A DNA stretch of 25,191 nt from an uncultured Alphaproteobacteria bacterium (GTDB lineage Bacteria; Pseudomonadota; Alphaproteobacteria; RF32; CAG-239). The notes under the pieces were generated by a model. It saw only the letters and a program-made list of their open reading frames with translations. It did no database searches and had not been told where the DNA came from. Location: the NCBI GenBank assembly GCA_934271195.1, contig CAKQRB010000016.1, positions 1-25,191 on the forward strand. Direction: 5' to 3'. Positions 13,616-21,674 of this stretch are shown here, piece after piece; position 1 is the first letter of the stretch; each line of letters starts with the position of its first letter. The translations under genes were made by a program, and so were the position numbers.

Positions 13616-15322
13616 CTATTCGTTTTTTTTATGTTTAGACACGCTGGATTCGGCATATTCCGGAAACTCGATTGTAAAGATTGTTCCTTTGCCTTCCTTG
13701 CTTTGGACGCTGATGTTGCCGTTGAATTTTTCTACAATGGATTTTACAATGGCAAGTCCCAGACCGGTGCCGCTTTGGCTGCCCTTTTGCCCTTCGGAAT
13801 AGAAGGGCTCAAAAATGTGCGGAAGGTTTTTGGCCGAAATGCCTCGTCCGGTGTCTTTTACCTTGATTATGGTTATGTCTGCGGCCGTACGGAGCGAAAC
13901 TTCTATTTTTCCTTCGCTGCCGGTTGCTTTGATGGCATTTTGCAGCAGGTTCAAAATCAGCATTTTGAAGTCGGAGTCATTACCGAGGATGCAAACTTTT
14001 TTGCCGGAGGACTTAAGAATGAGTTCAATTCCTTTACGTTTGGCCTCATAATCCAGCAGGGCGATAATTTCGCGGCTTGAGGTGATGCAGTCAACGGGGC
14101 CGTTGCTGTCATGAATGTTTTGGGAAAGTTTTAAAAGTCGTTCGGGAATGTCCAGACAAACTGTTATTTGTTCCAGAATCATCTGCAGATATTTTTTTGC
14201 TTCGTCTGTGTCGGAAATGTTCTGATAATATTTATTGATGATGTTTTCCATAATCATGCGGACGGAGCCAAGACTGTTTTTCATCTCGTGGGCGACAGAC
14301 GTTGACAAAAAGCCAAGAGAAGACAGTTTTTGCTGGTGAGAGAATTTTATGTCGTCGCTCAGGTCGCGAATGGATTCAACAATATAAAATTCCTGACGAT
14401 TGTCCTCATCAATCACCAGCGGGGCGGCATTGATTGACAGGTGGCGGTGTGGAAAAGCCTGAAACTGTTGGATAACCTTGATCTGTTTTTTCCGGTTTTT
14501 TCTGATTTCTTTCAATGGGCAGGTAAAACTGCTGTCCGGACAAGGATGATCCAAGTTTTGGCAGGAGGCATAACATTTTAAGCCGACGCCGTGCGGGGTG
14601 TCGATTTGTTTGTAATAGGCATCATTAGCTAGAATGATGTCATAATTTTCATTAATGACACGAATACCGTCAGGAATGCTGTTGATCAGTGCTTGCTGGA
14701 ATTTTTCTTTTTGCTTGATTTCGTTGAAACTGTTATTCAGATTTTCAAGCATTTGGTTGAAAGCCTGACCGAGTTTGTCAATCTCGTCTTCAAACAGATA
14801 ATCTGTATTCAGGCGGACACGCTGCGAAAGGTCTCCTGATGCGGCCAAATCGCTGATATGAGAGAGTTTGTCAATGGGTTCAAGTATCCATTTTCGCAAC
14901 AGAATTCCTAAGATGATGATGAGCAAAATAATCAGAAATGTGCTGATAAGCGTTACTTTGACAGCGCGGGCAAAGGAATTGTAGCGGCTGTTATAATTGC
15001 GGATGATTTCTTCAACGCGTTTATGTTCGGTGGTTATTTCGTTGAGCGAACGTGGATCCTCGTTGTAGCGAAGAATCTCGGCAACATTTGCGGAAACCTG
15101 TGAGATTTCGTTTTTTTTCAGAAGCGTATTGAGCTCTTGGCGCAAAATTACGTTTTCATAGTTTAACTCGGAAAACTGTTTGGTGTTTAGCAGATTAATT
15201 TGCCCTTCTTCCTGAAATTTCTGACCATAGACGATGTAAAACGAATAAACGAAGATTGTGCAGGTCAGAATGAAGAAGATGGCAATTGTGTATAGTATTT
15301 TTCTGTTCAGGCTGATAAACAT
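13616..15322 (-). CDS. membrane sensor histidine kinase with HAMP and Cys-containing PAS domain
   Basis: From the ATG at 15322 the protein has 568 residues (a TTG eight codons earlier is possible). Order: TM1 (about 9-32), a periplasmic helical sensor region (33-118), TM2 (about 122-142), HAMP (145-200) and PAS (about 207-320). The PAS region carries Cys250, Cys254, Cys261 and Cys268. A HisKA follows with phospho-acceptor His345 (SVAHEMKNS), then a HATPase with the N box near 458-464 (NLLQNAIKA), G1 DTGRGIS, F box FEPFYSEG and G2 GTGLGLAI. All kinase motifs look functional. No intact response regulator is adjacent; the nearest trace is the possible receiver remnant at 12368. The Cys set resembles PAS domains of redox- or metal-responsive kinases, but the ligand is unknown. 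Confidence 0.9.
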   Translation of the reverse strand: MFISLNRKILYTIAIFFILTCTIFVYSFYIVYGQKFQEEGQINLLNTKQFSELNYENVILRQELNTLLKKNEISQVSANVAEILRYNEDPRSLNEITTEHKRVEEIIRNYNSRYNSFARAVKVTLISTFLIILLIIILGILLRKWILEPIDKLSHISDLAASGDLSQRVRLNTDYLFEDEIDKLGQAFNQMLENLNNSFNEIKQKEKFQQALINSIPDGIRVINENYDIILANDAYYKQIDTPHGVGLKCYASCQNLDHPCPDSSFTCPLKEIRKNRKKQIKVIQQFQAFPHRHLSINAAPLVIDEDNRQEFYIVESIRDLSDDIKFSHQQKLSSLGFLSTSVAHEMKNSLGSVRMIMENIINKYYQNISDTDEAKKYLQMILEQITVCLDIPERLLKLSQNIHDSNGPVDCITSSREIIALLDYEAKRKGIELILKSSGKKVCILGNDSDFKMLILNLLQNAIKATGSEGKIEVSLRTAADITIIKVKDTGRGISAKNLPHIFEPFYSEGQKGSQSGTGLGLAIVKSIVEKFNGNISVQSKEGKGTIFTIEFPEYAESSVSKHKKNE

Positions 15323-15410
15323 GTGGCGCTCGCAAAAATAAATCAAATTCTTAATAAAATAGAAACTTATTGCCAGTATACAAGGGAATAGTTAAAGAAG
15401 AGGAAACATT

Positions 15411-15629
15411 ATGAAAAAAGAGACGGAATTGAGCCCGGAAGAACTGGCGATATGGGATGAAGACTGGAATGATGACAATCTGGCTTTTATTAAATATGAT
15501 AATTATAAGGGCGACAAGATGTGGGTCATTTACGGAGCTGACGGTTCCCGTATTGCGGCAACGGACAATCGTGATTTTGCTTTTTTTGTTGCTCGGCAGC
15601 GTGATCTAGAACCTTGCAGTGTGCATTGA
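15411..15629 (+). CDS. DUF1150 family small protein
   Basis: A 72-residue soluble protein. The C-terminal half, with YGADGSRIA, RDFAFFVARQRDLEPCSVH and a terminal His, is diagnostic for DUF1150, a family confined essentially to Alphaproteobacteria and often found near ptsN or small heat-shock genes. GAGG precedes the ATG. Function unknown. It is divergent from the histidine kinase, with 88 bp between, and convergent with ptsN across a shared terminator. Confidence 0.88.
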   Translation: MKKETELSPEELAIWDEDWNDDNLAFIKYDNYKGDKMWVIYGADGSRIAATDNRDFAFFVARQRDLEPCSVH

Positions 15630-15655
15630 AGGAGAAAGTCAGCCGTATTAAACTG

Positions 15656-15681
15656 AAAAACCCCGCTAAAGCGGGGTTTTT
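15656..15681. terminator. bidirectional terminator between the DUF1150 gene and ptsN
   Basis: AAAAACCCCGC and GCGGGGTTTTT pair perfectly around a TAAA loop. It serves the DUF1150 gene on + and the ptsN end of the leftward operon on -. Confidence 0.95.
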
Positions 15682-15693
15682 GTTTGATTAGAT

Positions 15694-16143
15694 TTAGTCC
15701 TGATTATTTAACAAAGCATAAATTTCTTCGCATTTGGAAATCTGACGGATTTTGTTGCAGGTCGCTTCATCTTTCAAAATGCGGGAGGCTTTAGCCAGAG
15801 CGGTCAGATGATCGGCACCGCTGCCTTCCGGTGAAATCAGCATAAAAATCAGGTCTACAGGTTTGCCGTCTACGGCGTCAAAGTCAATCGGGGTATTAAG
15901 TTTTGCAAAAATACCGCAGACTTTTTCGGCTTCGGCAATGCGGGCGTGCGGCAAGGCTGTCGCGCCGCCAAAACCGGTTGAACCCAGATTCTCCCGTTCC
16001 AGGAGGCTGTCAAAAACCGTCCGTTCCGAAATTTGTGTTATCTCGGAGGCTTTTTGAGCAAGTTCTTGAAGAAGCTGACGTTTATTCTGGGCTTTTACTC
16101 CCACAACAATACAGTTTTCATTCATGATTTCTGAAATTTTCAT
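15694..16143 (-). CDS. ptsN: PTS IIA-like nitrogen regulatory protein (EIIA-Ntr)
   Basis: A phosphoryl acceptor at the end of the PTS-Ntr chain, a regulator of K+ transport, nitrogen and stress responses. The 149 residues are a single EIIA (mannitol/fructose type) domain, with GGATALPHARI holding the phosphorylated His66 and LIFMLISPEGSGADHLTALAKAS in the second half. The ATG has AAGG about ten bases upstream. It is the last gene of the kdsD-lpt-rpoN-hpf-ptsN run, 27 bp after hpf. The rest of the PTS-Ntr system is not in the window. Confidence 0.95.
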   Translation of the reverse strand: MKISEIMNENCIVVGVKAQNKRQLLQELAQKASEITQISERTVFDSLLERENLGSTGFGGATALPHARIAEAEKVCGIFAKLNTPIDFDAVDGKPVDLIFMLISPEGSGADHLTALAKASRILKDEATCNKIRQISKCEEIYALLNNQD

Positions 16144-16170
16144 AAATTGTATGCCTTATGTAATTTCAAC

Positions 16171-16734
16171 TTAATTTTCGGCTTTCGGTTCTACCCAGCC
16201 AATATTGCCGTCTTTGCGGCGATATACCATGCTGATGTGGCCGTTGGCGCTGTTTCTGAACATTAAAGCGCATTCTTCATTTAAATCCATGAACATGACA
16301 GCTTCAGAAACCGTGCAGACCGGAATATTGGCTTCAACTTCGGCAATTGTCAGCGGAGCATCGTCGATATCAATTTCTTCCTGAGTTTCATCAATGCGGA
16401 AAACAGCTTCGTTTGCAATTTCGGCCAGGCCGGTCTTGCCTTTGTGGTCGTTCAGTTTGGTTTTGTGACGACGCAGGCGGGTTGCAATATGGGCATTGGC
16501 ATTGTCAAAGGCGGAATAAGGATCGCCGGCGGTGCCGCTGCCTTTTAAGACAATGTTTTTGGCAGGGTGAACGGTAACTTCAGCACAAAAATCATCACGT
16601 TCTTTAGAGAAATAAACGTTGCAGCTGATCGGAGCACTGAAATATTTGTTTACAGAGTTTGAGATGTTCTCTTCAACATGTGAACGCAGTCTGTCGCCAA
16701 TGTCTACTTGTTTGCCTGTCAATGTAATTTTCAT
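16171..16734 (-). CDS. hpf: ribosome hibernation promoting factor, long form
   Basis: Binds the 30S subunit and promotes 100S ribosome dimers in stationary phase. The 187 residues comprise the N-terminal S30AE/HPF domain (about 1-95; ITLTGKQVDIGDRLRSHVEE...) and a C-terminal dimerisation domain (about 130-183; VSEAVMFMDL...FRNSANGHISMVYRRKDGNIGWVEP), making it a long HPF. The ATG at 16734 is preceded by AAGGA seven bases upstream and is preferred over a TTG five codons earlier. A promoter-like sequence upstream suggests expression independent of rpoN as well as by read-through. Confidence 0.93.
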   Translation of the reverse strand: MKITLTGKQVDIGDRLRSHVEENISNSVNKYFSAPISCNVYFSKERDDFCAEVTVHPAKNIVLKGSGTAGDPYSAFDNANAHIATRLRRHKTKLNDHKGKTGLAEIANEAVFRIDETQEEIDIDDAPLTIAEVEANIPVCTVSEAVMFMDLNEECALMFRNSANGHISMVYRRKDGNIGWVEPKAEN

Positions 16735-16778
16735 AATTTTTCCTTGCAAATTGATTATTAACCATGTTTATAAGCATT

Positions 16779-16807
16779 AATATACTTCAGTTTGATGCTT
16801 ATTACAA
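16779..16807 (-). promoter_or_regulatory. candidate promoter for hpf-ptsN
   Basis: On the - strand TTGTAA (complement of 16802-16807), 17 bases and TATATT (complement of 16779-16784) lie in the 121-bp rpoN-hpf gap, about 45 bp before the hpf start. No sigma-54 (GG...GC) promoter was seen here. Confidence 0.5.
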
Positions 16808-16855
16808 TCAGAAAATCAGATAATAACATATTTCGGGAAAAGTCAATATAAAACT

Positions 16856-18364
16856 TTACCGTTTTATGCTTGCGCCTTGTTGTGGCGTCGCTTTTTGTTT
16901 TTTGCGAACGGCGGAGGAGGCTAGCCCGAGCTGATCACGGTATTTAGCGACTGTGCGGCGGGCGATTTTTATGCCTTCCTGACCCAGAAGATCTACGATT
17001 TTATCGTCTGATAAAATGTGCTCAGGCTTCTCTTCGTCAATCATTTTTTTGATTTTATGTTTGATCGTCAGTGTGGAGGTGCCGTCATTGCCGATGTAGC
17101 TTCCGGCAGCGTTGGTGAAAAAATATTTAAGTTCGAAAATGCCCAGCGGCGTGTGCATATATTTATTGGTGGTGACGCGGCTGACCGTGCTTTCGTGCAT
17201 TTCAATCTGTTCCGCGATGTTCTTGAGCTGCATGGGGCGTAGAAAATCAATGCCTTTTTCAAAGAATTCGTATTGGCTTTTGACAATTTCTTCCGTGACT
17301 TTCAAAATGGTTTCGGCTCTCTGGCGTAATGCCCGAACCAGAAAACTGGCACTGCCGAGTTGCTGTTTGAGATATTGGCGTTCCACTTTGCCGCCTTTGT
17401 CTTTGATTTCTGAATAGTATTGGCGGTTGACCAGCACACGGGGCAACGACATATTATTAAGTTCTATACGGTAGCTGCCGTTTTTTTGCCGGCGGACAAA
17501 AACATCGGGAATGATATAGCTTGTGAGATCGTGGTGATATTGGGCGGCGGGTTTAGGGTTAAGGGATTTGATGTCGTCAATGACTGAAGCAAGATCATCA
17601 TCATCAATCTGACAGATTTTTTTCAGTTCGGCGAATTTTTTGTTTCCCAGCAGTTCAAGGTTATCCAGCACTTTTTCTGCAACAGGATCCAGCCGGTCTT
17701 TGTCGCGGAGCTGTATTTTCAGGCACTCAGACAAGGAACGGGCAAAGATGCCGGAGGGTTCAAAGTCTTGCATTTTGTTTAGAATGTCAGCCGTGATTGT
17801 TTCGGAAATTTTCAGGCGATGGGAAATGGCAGATAAATCTCCGCGAAAATATCCGGCATCGTCAAGGTGTTCAGCCAAGTTCAGCGCAACGGCTTGTTCT
17901 TTGCCGGTAGTGAATTTTTGAGAAATTTGTTCGTTTAGCAAGAGGTAAAGCGATTTTTCATCAGCGAGCTTTTGTTCAAAAAAATCATAATCATCATCAT
18001 CGCGACGGGTTTTGGCGGCGGCATAGTCCTGCCAATCGTACCGGTTTTCGGTATCGTCATATCCTTCGCGATCACTGCCGTAGTCATCACATTCATTGTC
18101 GCAGGGAATGTCGTTTGCCGGTTCCTCCGACGTATCGGGCATTGAGGAAGTTGTATAATCGTCAATAGTCGGGATTTCCGTTTCCGGCAACAAGGGACTG
18201 TTTTCGTCTTCTCTTTCCAAAAGAGGATTCTGCTCAAGTTCTTTTTCAATTAACGCGCTTAATTCAAGGTTTGGAACCTGCAGAAGATTGATAGCCTGCC
18301 GCAGTTCCGGCGTCATTACCAGAGACTGTGTCTGTTTTAAGTCTAAATGTGGGGTGACGGCCAT
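16856..18364 (-). CDS. rpoN: RNA polymerase sigma-54 factor
   Basis: The alternative sigma factor for nitrogen, motility and envelope genes. The 502 residues begin with the Gln/Leu-rich activator-interacting region I (LKQTQSLVMTPELRQAINLLQ; about 9-50). An acidic region II (about 55-130, rich in Asp, Glu and Tyr) follows, then the core-binding region (about 135-330) and the DNA-binding region with the helix-turn-helix ESTVSRVTTNKY. The RpoN box ARRTVAKYR lies at about 468-476. The ATG has GAGGA upstream and lies 14 bp after lptB. The placement between lptB and hpf is the usual proteobacterial one. No enhancer-binding activator is encoded in the window. Confidence 0.97.
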   Translation of the reverse strand: MAVTPHLDLKQTQSLVMTPELRQAINLLQVPNLELSALIEKELEQNPLLEREDENSPLLPETEIPTIDDYTTSSMPDTSEEPANDIPCDNECDDYGSDREGYDDTENRYDWQDYAAAKTRRDDDDYDFFEQKLADEKSLYLLLNEQISQKFTTGKEQAVALNLAEHLDDAGYFRGDLSAISHRLKISETITADILNKMQDFEPSGIFARSLSECLKIQLRDKDRLDPVAEKVLDNLELLGNKKFAELKKICQIDDDDLASVIDDIKSLNPKPAAQYHHDLTSYIIPDVFVRRQKNGSYRIELNNMSLPRVLVNRQYYSEIKDKGGKVERQYLKQQLGSASFLVRALRQRAETILKVTEEIVKSQYEFFEKGIDFLRPMQLKNIAEQIEMHESTVSRVTTNKYMHTPLGIFELKYFFTNAAGSYIGNDGTSTLTIKHKIKKMIDEEKPEHILSDDKIVDLLGQEGIKIARRTVAKYRDQLGLASSAVRKKQKATPQQGASIKR

Positions 18365-18378
18365 TCAATCAATTCCTC

Positions 18379-19119
18379 TTACATGGAGAAATTATCGCCC
18401 AGATAAACTTTTCTGACCTCTTTGTTGGCTATAATTTCTTCCGGCGTGCCTTCCATTAAAACCGTGCCTCCGTGTAAGATATAGGCTCGATCCGTAATAT
18501 CAAGGGTTTCTCTGACATTGTGGTCGGTAATCAGTACACCCAAACCACGGTGTTTGAGCTGAGAAACCAAGTTGCGAATCTCTCCGACGGCAATCGGATC
18601 AATACCAGCCAAAGGCTCGTCAAGCAGAATAAAATTCGGCTGGCTGGCCAAAGCTCTGGCAATTTCAAGACGTCTTCGCTCGCCGCCGGACAAGGCAATG
18701 GCCGGTGATTTGCGCAGATGAGAAATGGAGAATTCCGATAAAAGTTCTTCCAGCATATTTTCACGCTGGCTTTCATCGTCAATAACCAGTTCCAGAATGG
18801 CTTTGATATTGTCTTCAACCGTTAACGAGCGAAAGATAGAGGCTTCCTGCGGCAAATAGCCGATACCCATGCGGGCGCGGCGGTACATCGGCAGGTTGGT
18901 GATGTCTTTGCCGTCAATATGGACATCGCCGTAGTCCGGTGTAATCAGGCCTGTAACACAGTAAAAACAAGTGGTCTTGCCGGCGCCGTTCGGCCCGAGC
19001 AGCCCTACGGCTTCTCCGCGGCGGACATTTAGTGAAACGTTGCGCAAAACCGGACGGTTTTTATATTTTTTTCCGATGTTGAAGATTTCCAGTTTGGAAT
19101 CGCTGTAGTTATTGGACAT
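18379..19119 (-). CDS. lptB: LPS export system ATP-binding protein LptB
   Basis: The cytoplasmic ATPase of the LptB2FGC transporter that extracts LPS from the inner membrane. From the ATG at 19119 it has 246 residues: Walker A GPNGAGKTT, Q loop GYLPQEASIFR, signature LSGGERRRLEIARAL, Walker B FILLDEPLAGID and switch His in LITDHNVRE. The start is chosen because GGAGG lies nine bases upstream and the longer frame is the 3' end of lptA. It overlaps lptA by 11 bp. LptF and LptG are not in the window, as is common. Confidence 0.96.
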   Translation of the reverse strand: MSNNYSDSKLEIFNIGKKYKNRPVLRNVSLNVRRGEAVGLLGPNGAGKTTCFYCVTGLITPDYGDVHIDGKDITNLPMYRRARMGIGYLPQEASIFRSLTVEDNIKAILELVIDDESQRENMLEELLSEFSISHLRKSPAIALSGGERRRLEIARALASQPNFILLDEPLAGIDPIAVGEIRNLVSQLKHRGLGVLITDHNVRETLDITDRAYILHGGTVLMEGTPEEIIANKEVRKVYLGDNFSM

Positions 19120-19921
19120 TTTTGTTTTCCTCCGCTGTCGGGGCCGCTTCTTTGTTTTTGGCTTTTTCAATAAACACGCCGGTTACACGCTTTTTAGCTC
19201 CCGGAGCGGCCAGCATTTTGCTAATGCCGGTATTTAAATTGGTTTCGGCCAGATCGCCGTGCAGTTTGTTGCCCTTCTGGTCGATGGTAATGTTGTCGTA
19301 AAGTTTGACTAGCCCCTGTTTAGGCAGGTAAGTCCCGCGGTCAGCCCAAACCGTACCGTCTTTGGTCTGAATTTTGACATTGCCGAAGACTTTTACCTGT
19401 TTTATGCCGGTTTTACCGGTTTTGTCTTTTTCAAAATGAGCTATCATGCTGTCGGAATAAATTTTGCTTTCGCCGTTGGTGGCAAAAACATTGCCCTCAG
19501 CGACGGCTTTTTGCTGTGACGGATAGTAGGTAATATGGTCTTCGGCCGTGATGGTATCAGTTGTGGTTTTGACTTTGGCCGGCGCACCATGCAAGACAGC
19601 TTTGTCTGCAATCAGATCATAGTCCATGGTATGACCGTAGGCTGAAGATTCTCCTAATTTCATAATGACATTGCCGCGAGCGTGAACTCTGGATATCCGC
19701 TGTTTGTCGGCAGGCGGAATTTTTTGATACCAGGCCGAGAGTTCATCGGCCTTTATGCTCATATCTTTTTTGCTGGCAACGGCATTGCCTACGGCGATCA
19801 TTTTTTGTTCTTTGGAATGCCATTCGACTTTGTTGTCGGCGTGAATATTAATGTCTTCCGCCATGACGGCATTGCTTAAGAAAAGGCCGAAAACGGCTGT
19901 GATAAGAGATAATTTGCGCAT
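19109..19921 (-). CDS. lptA: periplasmic LPS-transport bridge protein LptA (OstA-like)
   Basis: Forms the periplasmic beta-jellyroll bridge that carries LPS from LptC to LptD. The 270-residue precursor has a clear signal peptide (MRKLSLITAVFGLFLSNAVMA, cut before EDINI), then repeated OstA strands such as IHADNKVEW, AVGNAVASKKDMSIKADEL, AEGNVFATNGESKIYSDSM and VFGNVKIQTKDGTVWADRG. It is longer than E. coli LptA (185 residues), with a Lys/Ala/Glu-rich tail, as often seen in Alphaproteobacteria. It starts one base after lptC and overlaps lptB. Confidence 0.9.
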   Translation of the reverse strand: MRKLSLITAVFGLFLSNAVMAEDINIHADNKVEWHSKEQKMIAVGNAVASKKDMSIKADELSAWYQKIPPADKQRISRVHARGNVIMKLGESSAYGHTMDYDLIADKAVLHGAPAKVKTTTDTITAEDHITYYPSQQKAVAEGNVFATNGESKIYSDSMIAHFEKDKTGKTGIKQVKVFGNVKIQTKDGTVWADRGTYLPKQGLVKLYDNITIDQKGNKLHGDLAETNLNTGISKMLAAPGAKKRVTGVFIEKAKNKEAAPTAEENKNVQ

Positions 19922-19922
19922 A

Positions 19923-20597
19923 TTACTGGTTCCCTGCGTTAAAGCTTTCTTCCCTGATTCTTATATCGGCCGGTCCGATGAATACTAATATTCCGGTCTG
20001 ATTGTATAAATCAAATCCGGCGGCTTTGATGTCTCCGAAAACGCCTTGTCCGTCAACCGGAGTACGGCCGCTGCCTGTAGAAGCCGTGAAGTTGAAATCG
20101 GCTTCAAAAGTGTTGATGGTCATGCCTTCGCTGTAAAACATTTCAATCTGATCGGTCAGTTTCAGGACGTTGTCGGTCTGGTTGAAAAAGCCGGTCGGCG
20201 CTTTGATGTTGACCCAAGTTTCGTTACTGCCGGGGATAATGCCTTCAGGGGCATTGAGCTTTATCAATTTTGAGCCGGGAAAGGTTTCATCAATATTGAC
20301 TGCCGTAAGATTGGTTATCCGATTATTTTTGTCTGTAATATAAAAAGTGGCTTTTTCCATATGAAGTTTTTCGAGTTCACCGCTTTTGGGACGGGTAATG
20401 TCGAGCTTTATGTCATAGGTCTGCTGCCGGAAGCTGGGAAAAATGAGCAAAAGGCTTATGAGCAACGCTGCCGCGCTGGGTAGCAGGAGTTTGGCAAGCC
20501 TGATCATTTTGGAATGGCGACTTACGGCATCTTTTCTGTGCGGAGAAGATGCCGGTTCCTGATAAAAATATTTATCCAGCTTTTGAGTATCGGACAA
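19923..20597 (-). CDS. lptC: LPS export protein LptC
   Basis: The bitopic inner-membrane protein that passes LPS from LptB2FG to LptA. The 224 residues have a 30-residue cytoplasmic N-terminus, one membrane segment (about 33-54, LAKLLLPSAAALLISLLLIF) and a periplasmic jellyroll, for example ITNLTAVNIDET and LNAPEGIIPGSNETWVNI. The start is taken as the TTG at 20597, with GGAG nine bases upstream and the kdsD TGA one base away. The next ATG (residue 31) would remove the whole cytoplasmic tail. Overall similarity is weaker than for LptB, but position and architecture agree. Confidence 0.87.
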   Translation of the reverse strand: MSDTQKLDKYFYQEPASSPHRKDAVSRHSKMIRLAKLLLPSAAALLISLLLIFPSFRQQTYDIKLDITRPKSGELEKLHMEKATFYITDKNNRITNLTAVNIDETFPGSKLIKLNAPEGIIPGSNETWVNIKAPTGFFNQTDNVLKLTDQIEMFYSEGMTINTFEADFNFTASTGSGRTPVDGQGVFGDIKAAGFDLYNQTGILVFIGPADIRIREESFNAGNQ

Positions 20598-20598
20598 C

Positions 20599-21558
20599 TC
20601 AAGCTACTCCGATGCGCAGGCAGTCATGCATGTGCAGAATTCCGACCGGTTTCCGGTCTTTTAATACGAAGAGCTGGGTGATGTGTTTTTCGTTCATGGT
20701 TTTTAATGCCTCGGCAGCCAACATATCGCCTTCAATCGTTTGGGGGTTGCGGGTCATGATGTCTACGGCTTTTTTGTTAAAAATATCAGCGCTCATGCAG
20801 CGGCGCAGATCTCCATCGGTTATAATCCCTTCCAGCCGTCCGCCGTTGTCGACAATTCCGACACAGCCCAGCATCTTTGATGTCATGGTCAGCAACGCTT
20901 CCTGCATGGAAGCCGTATCTGGAACCAGCGGGATTTCGTCGTCTTTATGCATCAGGTCAAAAACTTTTTGCAAAAAGGCGCCGAGTTTGCCGCCGGGGTG
21001 TCTTTGGCGGAAATCCGTTTTGGTAAAGCCTTTGCGTTCCAGCAGGGCAATAGCCAGAATGTCTCCCAGAACCAAAGTGGCGGTGGTGGAAGACGTCGGC
21101 GCCAGGCCAAGCGGGCAGGCTTCGCCGTTATCGGGAAGTTTGAGGATGACATCGCCGGCCTGACCTAAGGCGCTGTGCGGGTTTTTGGTTATGGCAATTA
21201 GCGGAATACCATAACGTTTGCAATATAAAATGATGTCTGAGAGTTCTTTGGTTTCGCCGGAATTGGATATGGCAATGACGATATCTTCTTCCGTCAGCAT
21301 GCCTAAGTCGCCGTGACTGGCTTCGCCGGGGTGTACAAAGAAAGACGGCGTGCCCGTGGAAGCAAGCGTTGCAGCAATTTTGCTGCCGATGTGTCCGGAT
21401 TTTCCCATGCCGGTGATGATGACGCGACCTTTGGTGTTTTGCATCAGGTCAAGAGCCTGAGAAAGGCTGTCGCTGATTTCGTTTTCCATGATTTTTAAGG
21501 CGTCAATTTCTTTTTCAATGGTTCTTTTTGCAGACTGCAGGTCTTCTTCGCGTGTCAT
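20599..21558 (-). CDS. kdsD: arabinose-5-phosphate isomerase (KdsD/KpsF)
   Basis: Converts D-ribulose 5-phosphate to D-arabinose 5-phosphate, the first step to Kdo of LPS. The 319 residues comprise a SIS domain (about 35-170; GMGKSGHIGSKIAATLASTGTPSFF, HGDLGML, SNSGETKEL) and two CBS domains (about 205-262 and 270-319; TDGDLRR and HMHDCLR). The catalytic His after LASTGTPSFFVHPGEASHGD is present. It heads the leftward kdsD-lptC-lptA-lptB-rpoN-hpf-ptsN cluster. Its ribosome binding site (GAGG, 12 bases upstream) lies inside a hairpin. Confidence 0.95.
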   Translation of the reverse strand: MTREEDLQSAKRTIEKEIDALKIMENEISDSLSQALDLMQNTKGRVIITGMGKSGHIGSKIAATLASTGTPSFFVHPGEASHGDLGMLTEEDIVIAISNSGETKELSDIILYCKRYGIPLIAITKNPHSALGQAGDVILKLPDNGEACPLGLAPTSSTTATLVLGDILAIALLERKGFTKTDFRQRHPGGKLGAFLQKVFDLMHKDDEIPLVPDTASMQEALLTMTSKMLGCVGIVDNGGRLEGIITDGDLRRCMSADIFNKKAVDIMTRNPQTIEGDMLAAEALKTMNEKHITQLFVLKDRKPVGILHMHDCLRIGVA

Positions 21559-21570
21559 CTTATTATAAGT

Positions 21571-21600
21571 CCTCTGTCAAGTTTGTTTCTGACAGAGAGG
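21571..21600 (-). promoter_or_regulatory. hairpin over the kdsD ribosome binding site
   Basis: In the kdsD leader CTCTGTCA (complement of 21590-21597) pairs with TGACAGAG (complement of 21572-21579) around a 10-base loop. The only visible Shine-Dalgarno, GAGG (complement of 21571-21574), is largely within the 3' arm. Such a structure could limit translation of kdsD. No further regulator is evident. Confidence 0.45.
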
Positions 21601-21674
21601 GTATTATTTTATGTCGCGAATTGCAAGAGATTTTTTTTGTTATGCAAAAATCAGACCAAAAAATAAAATTTTTG

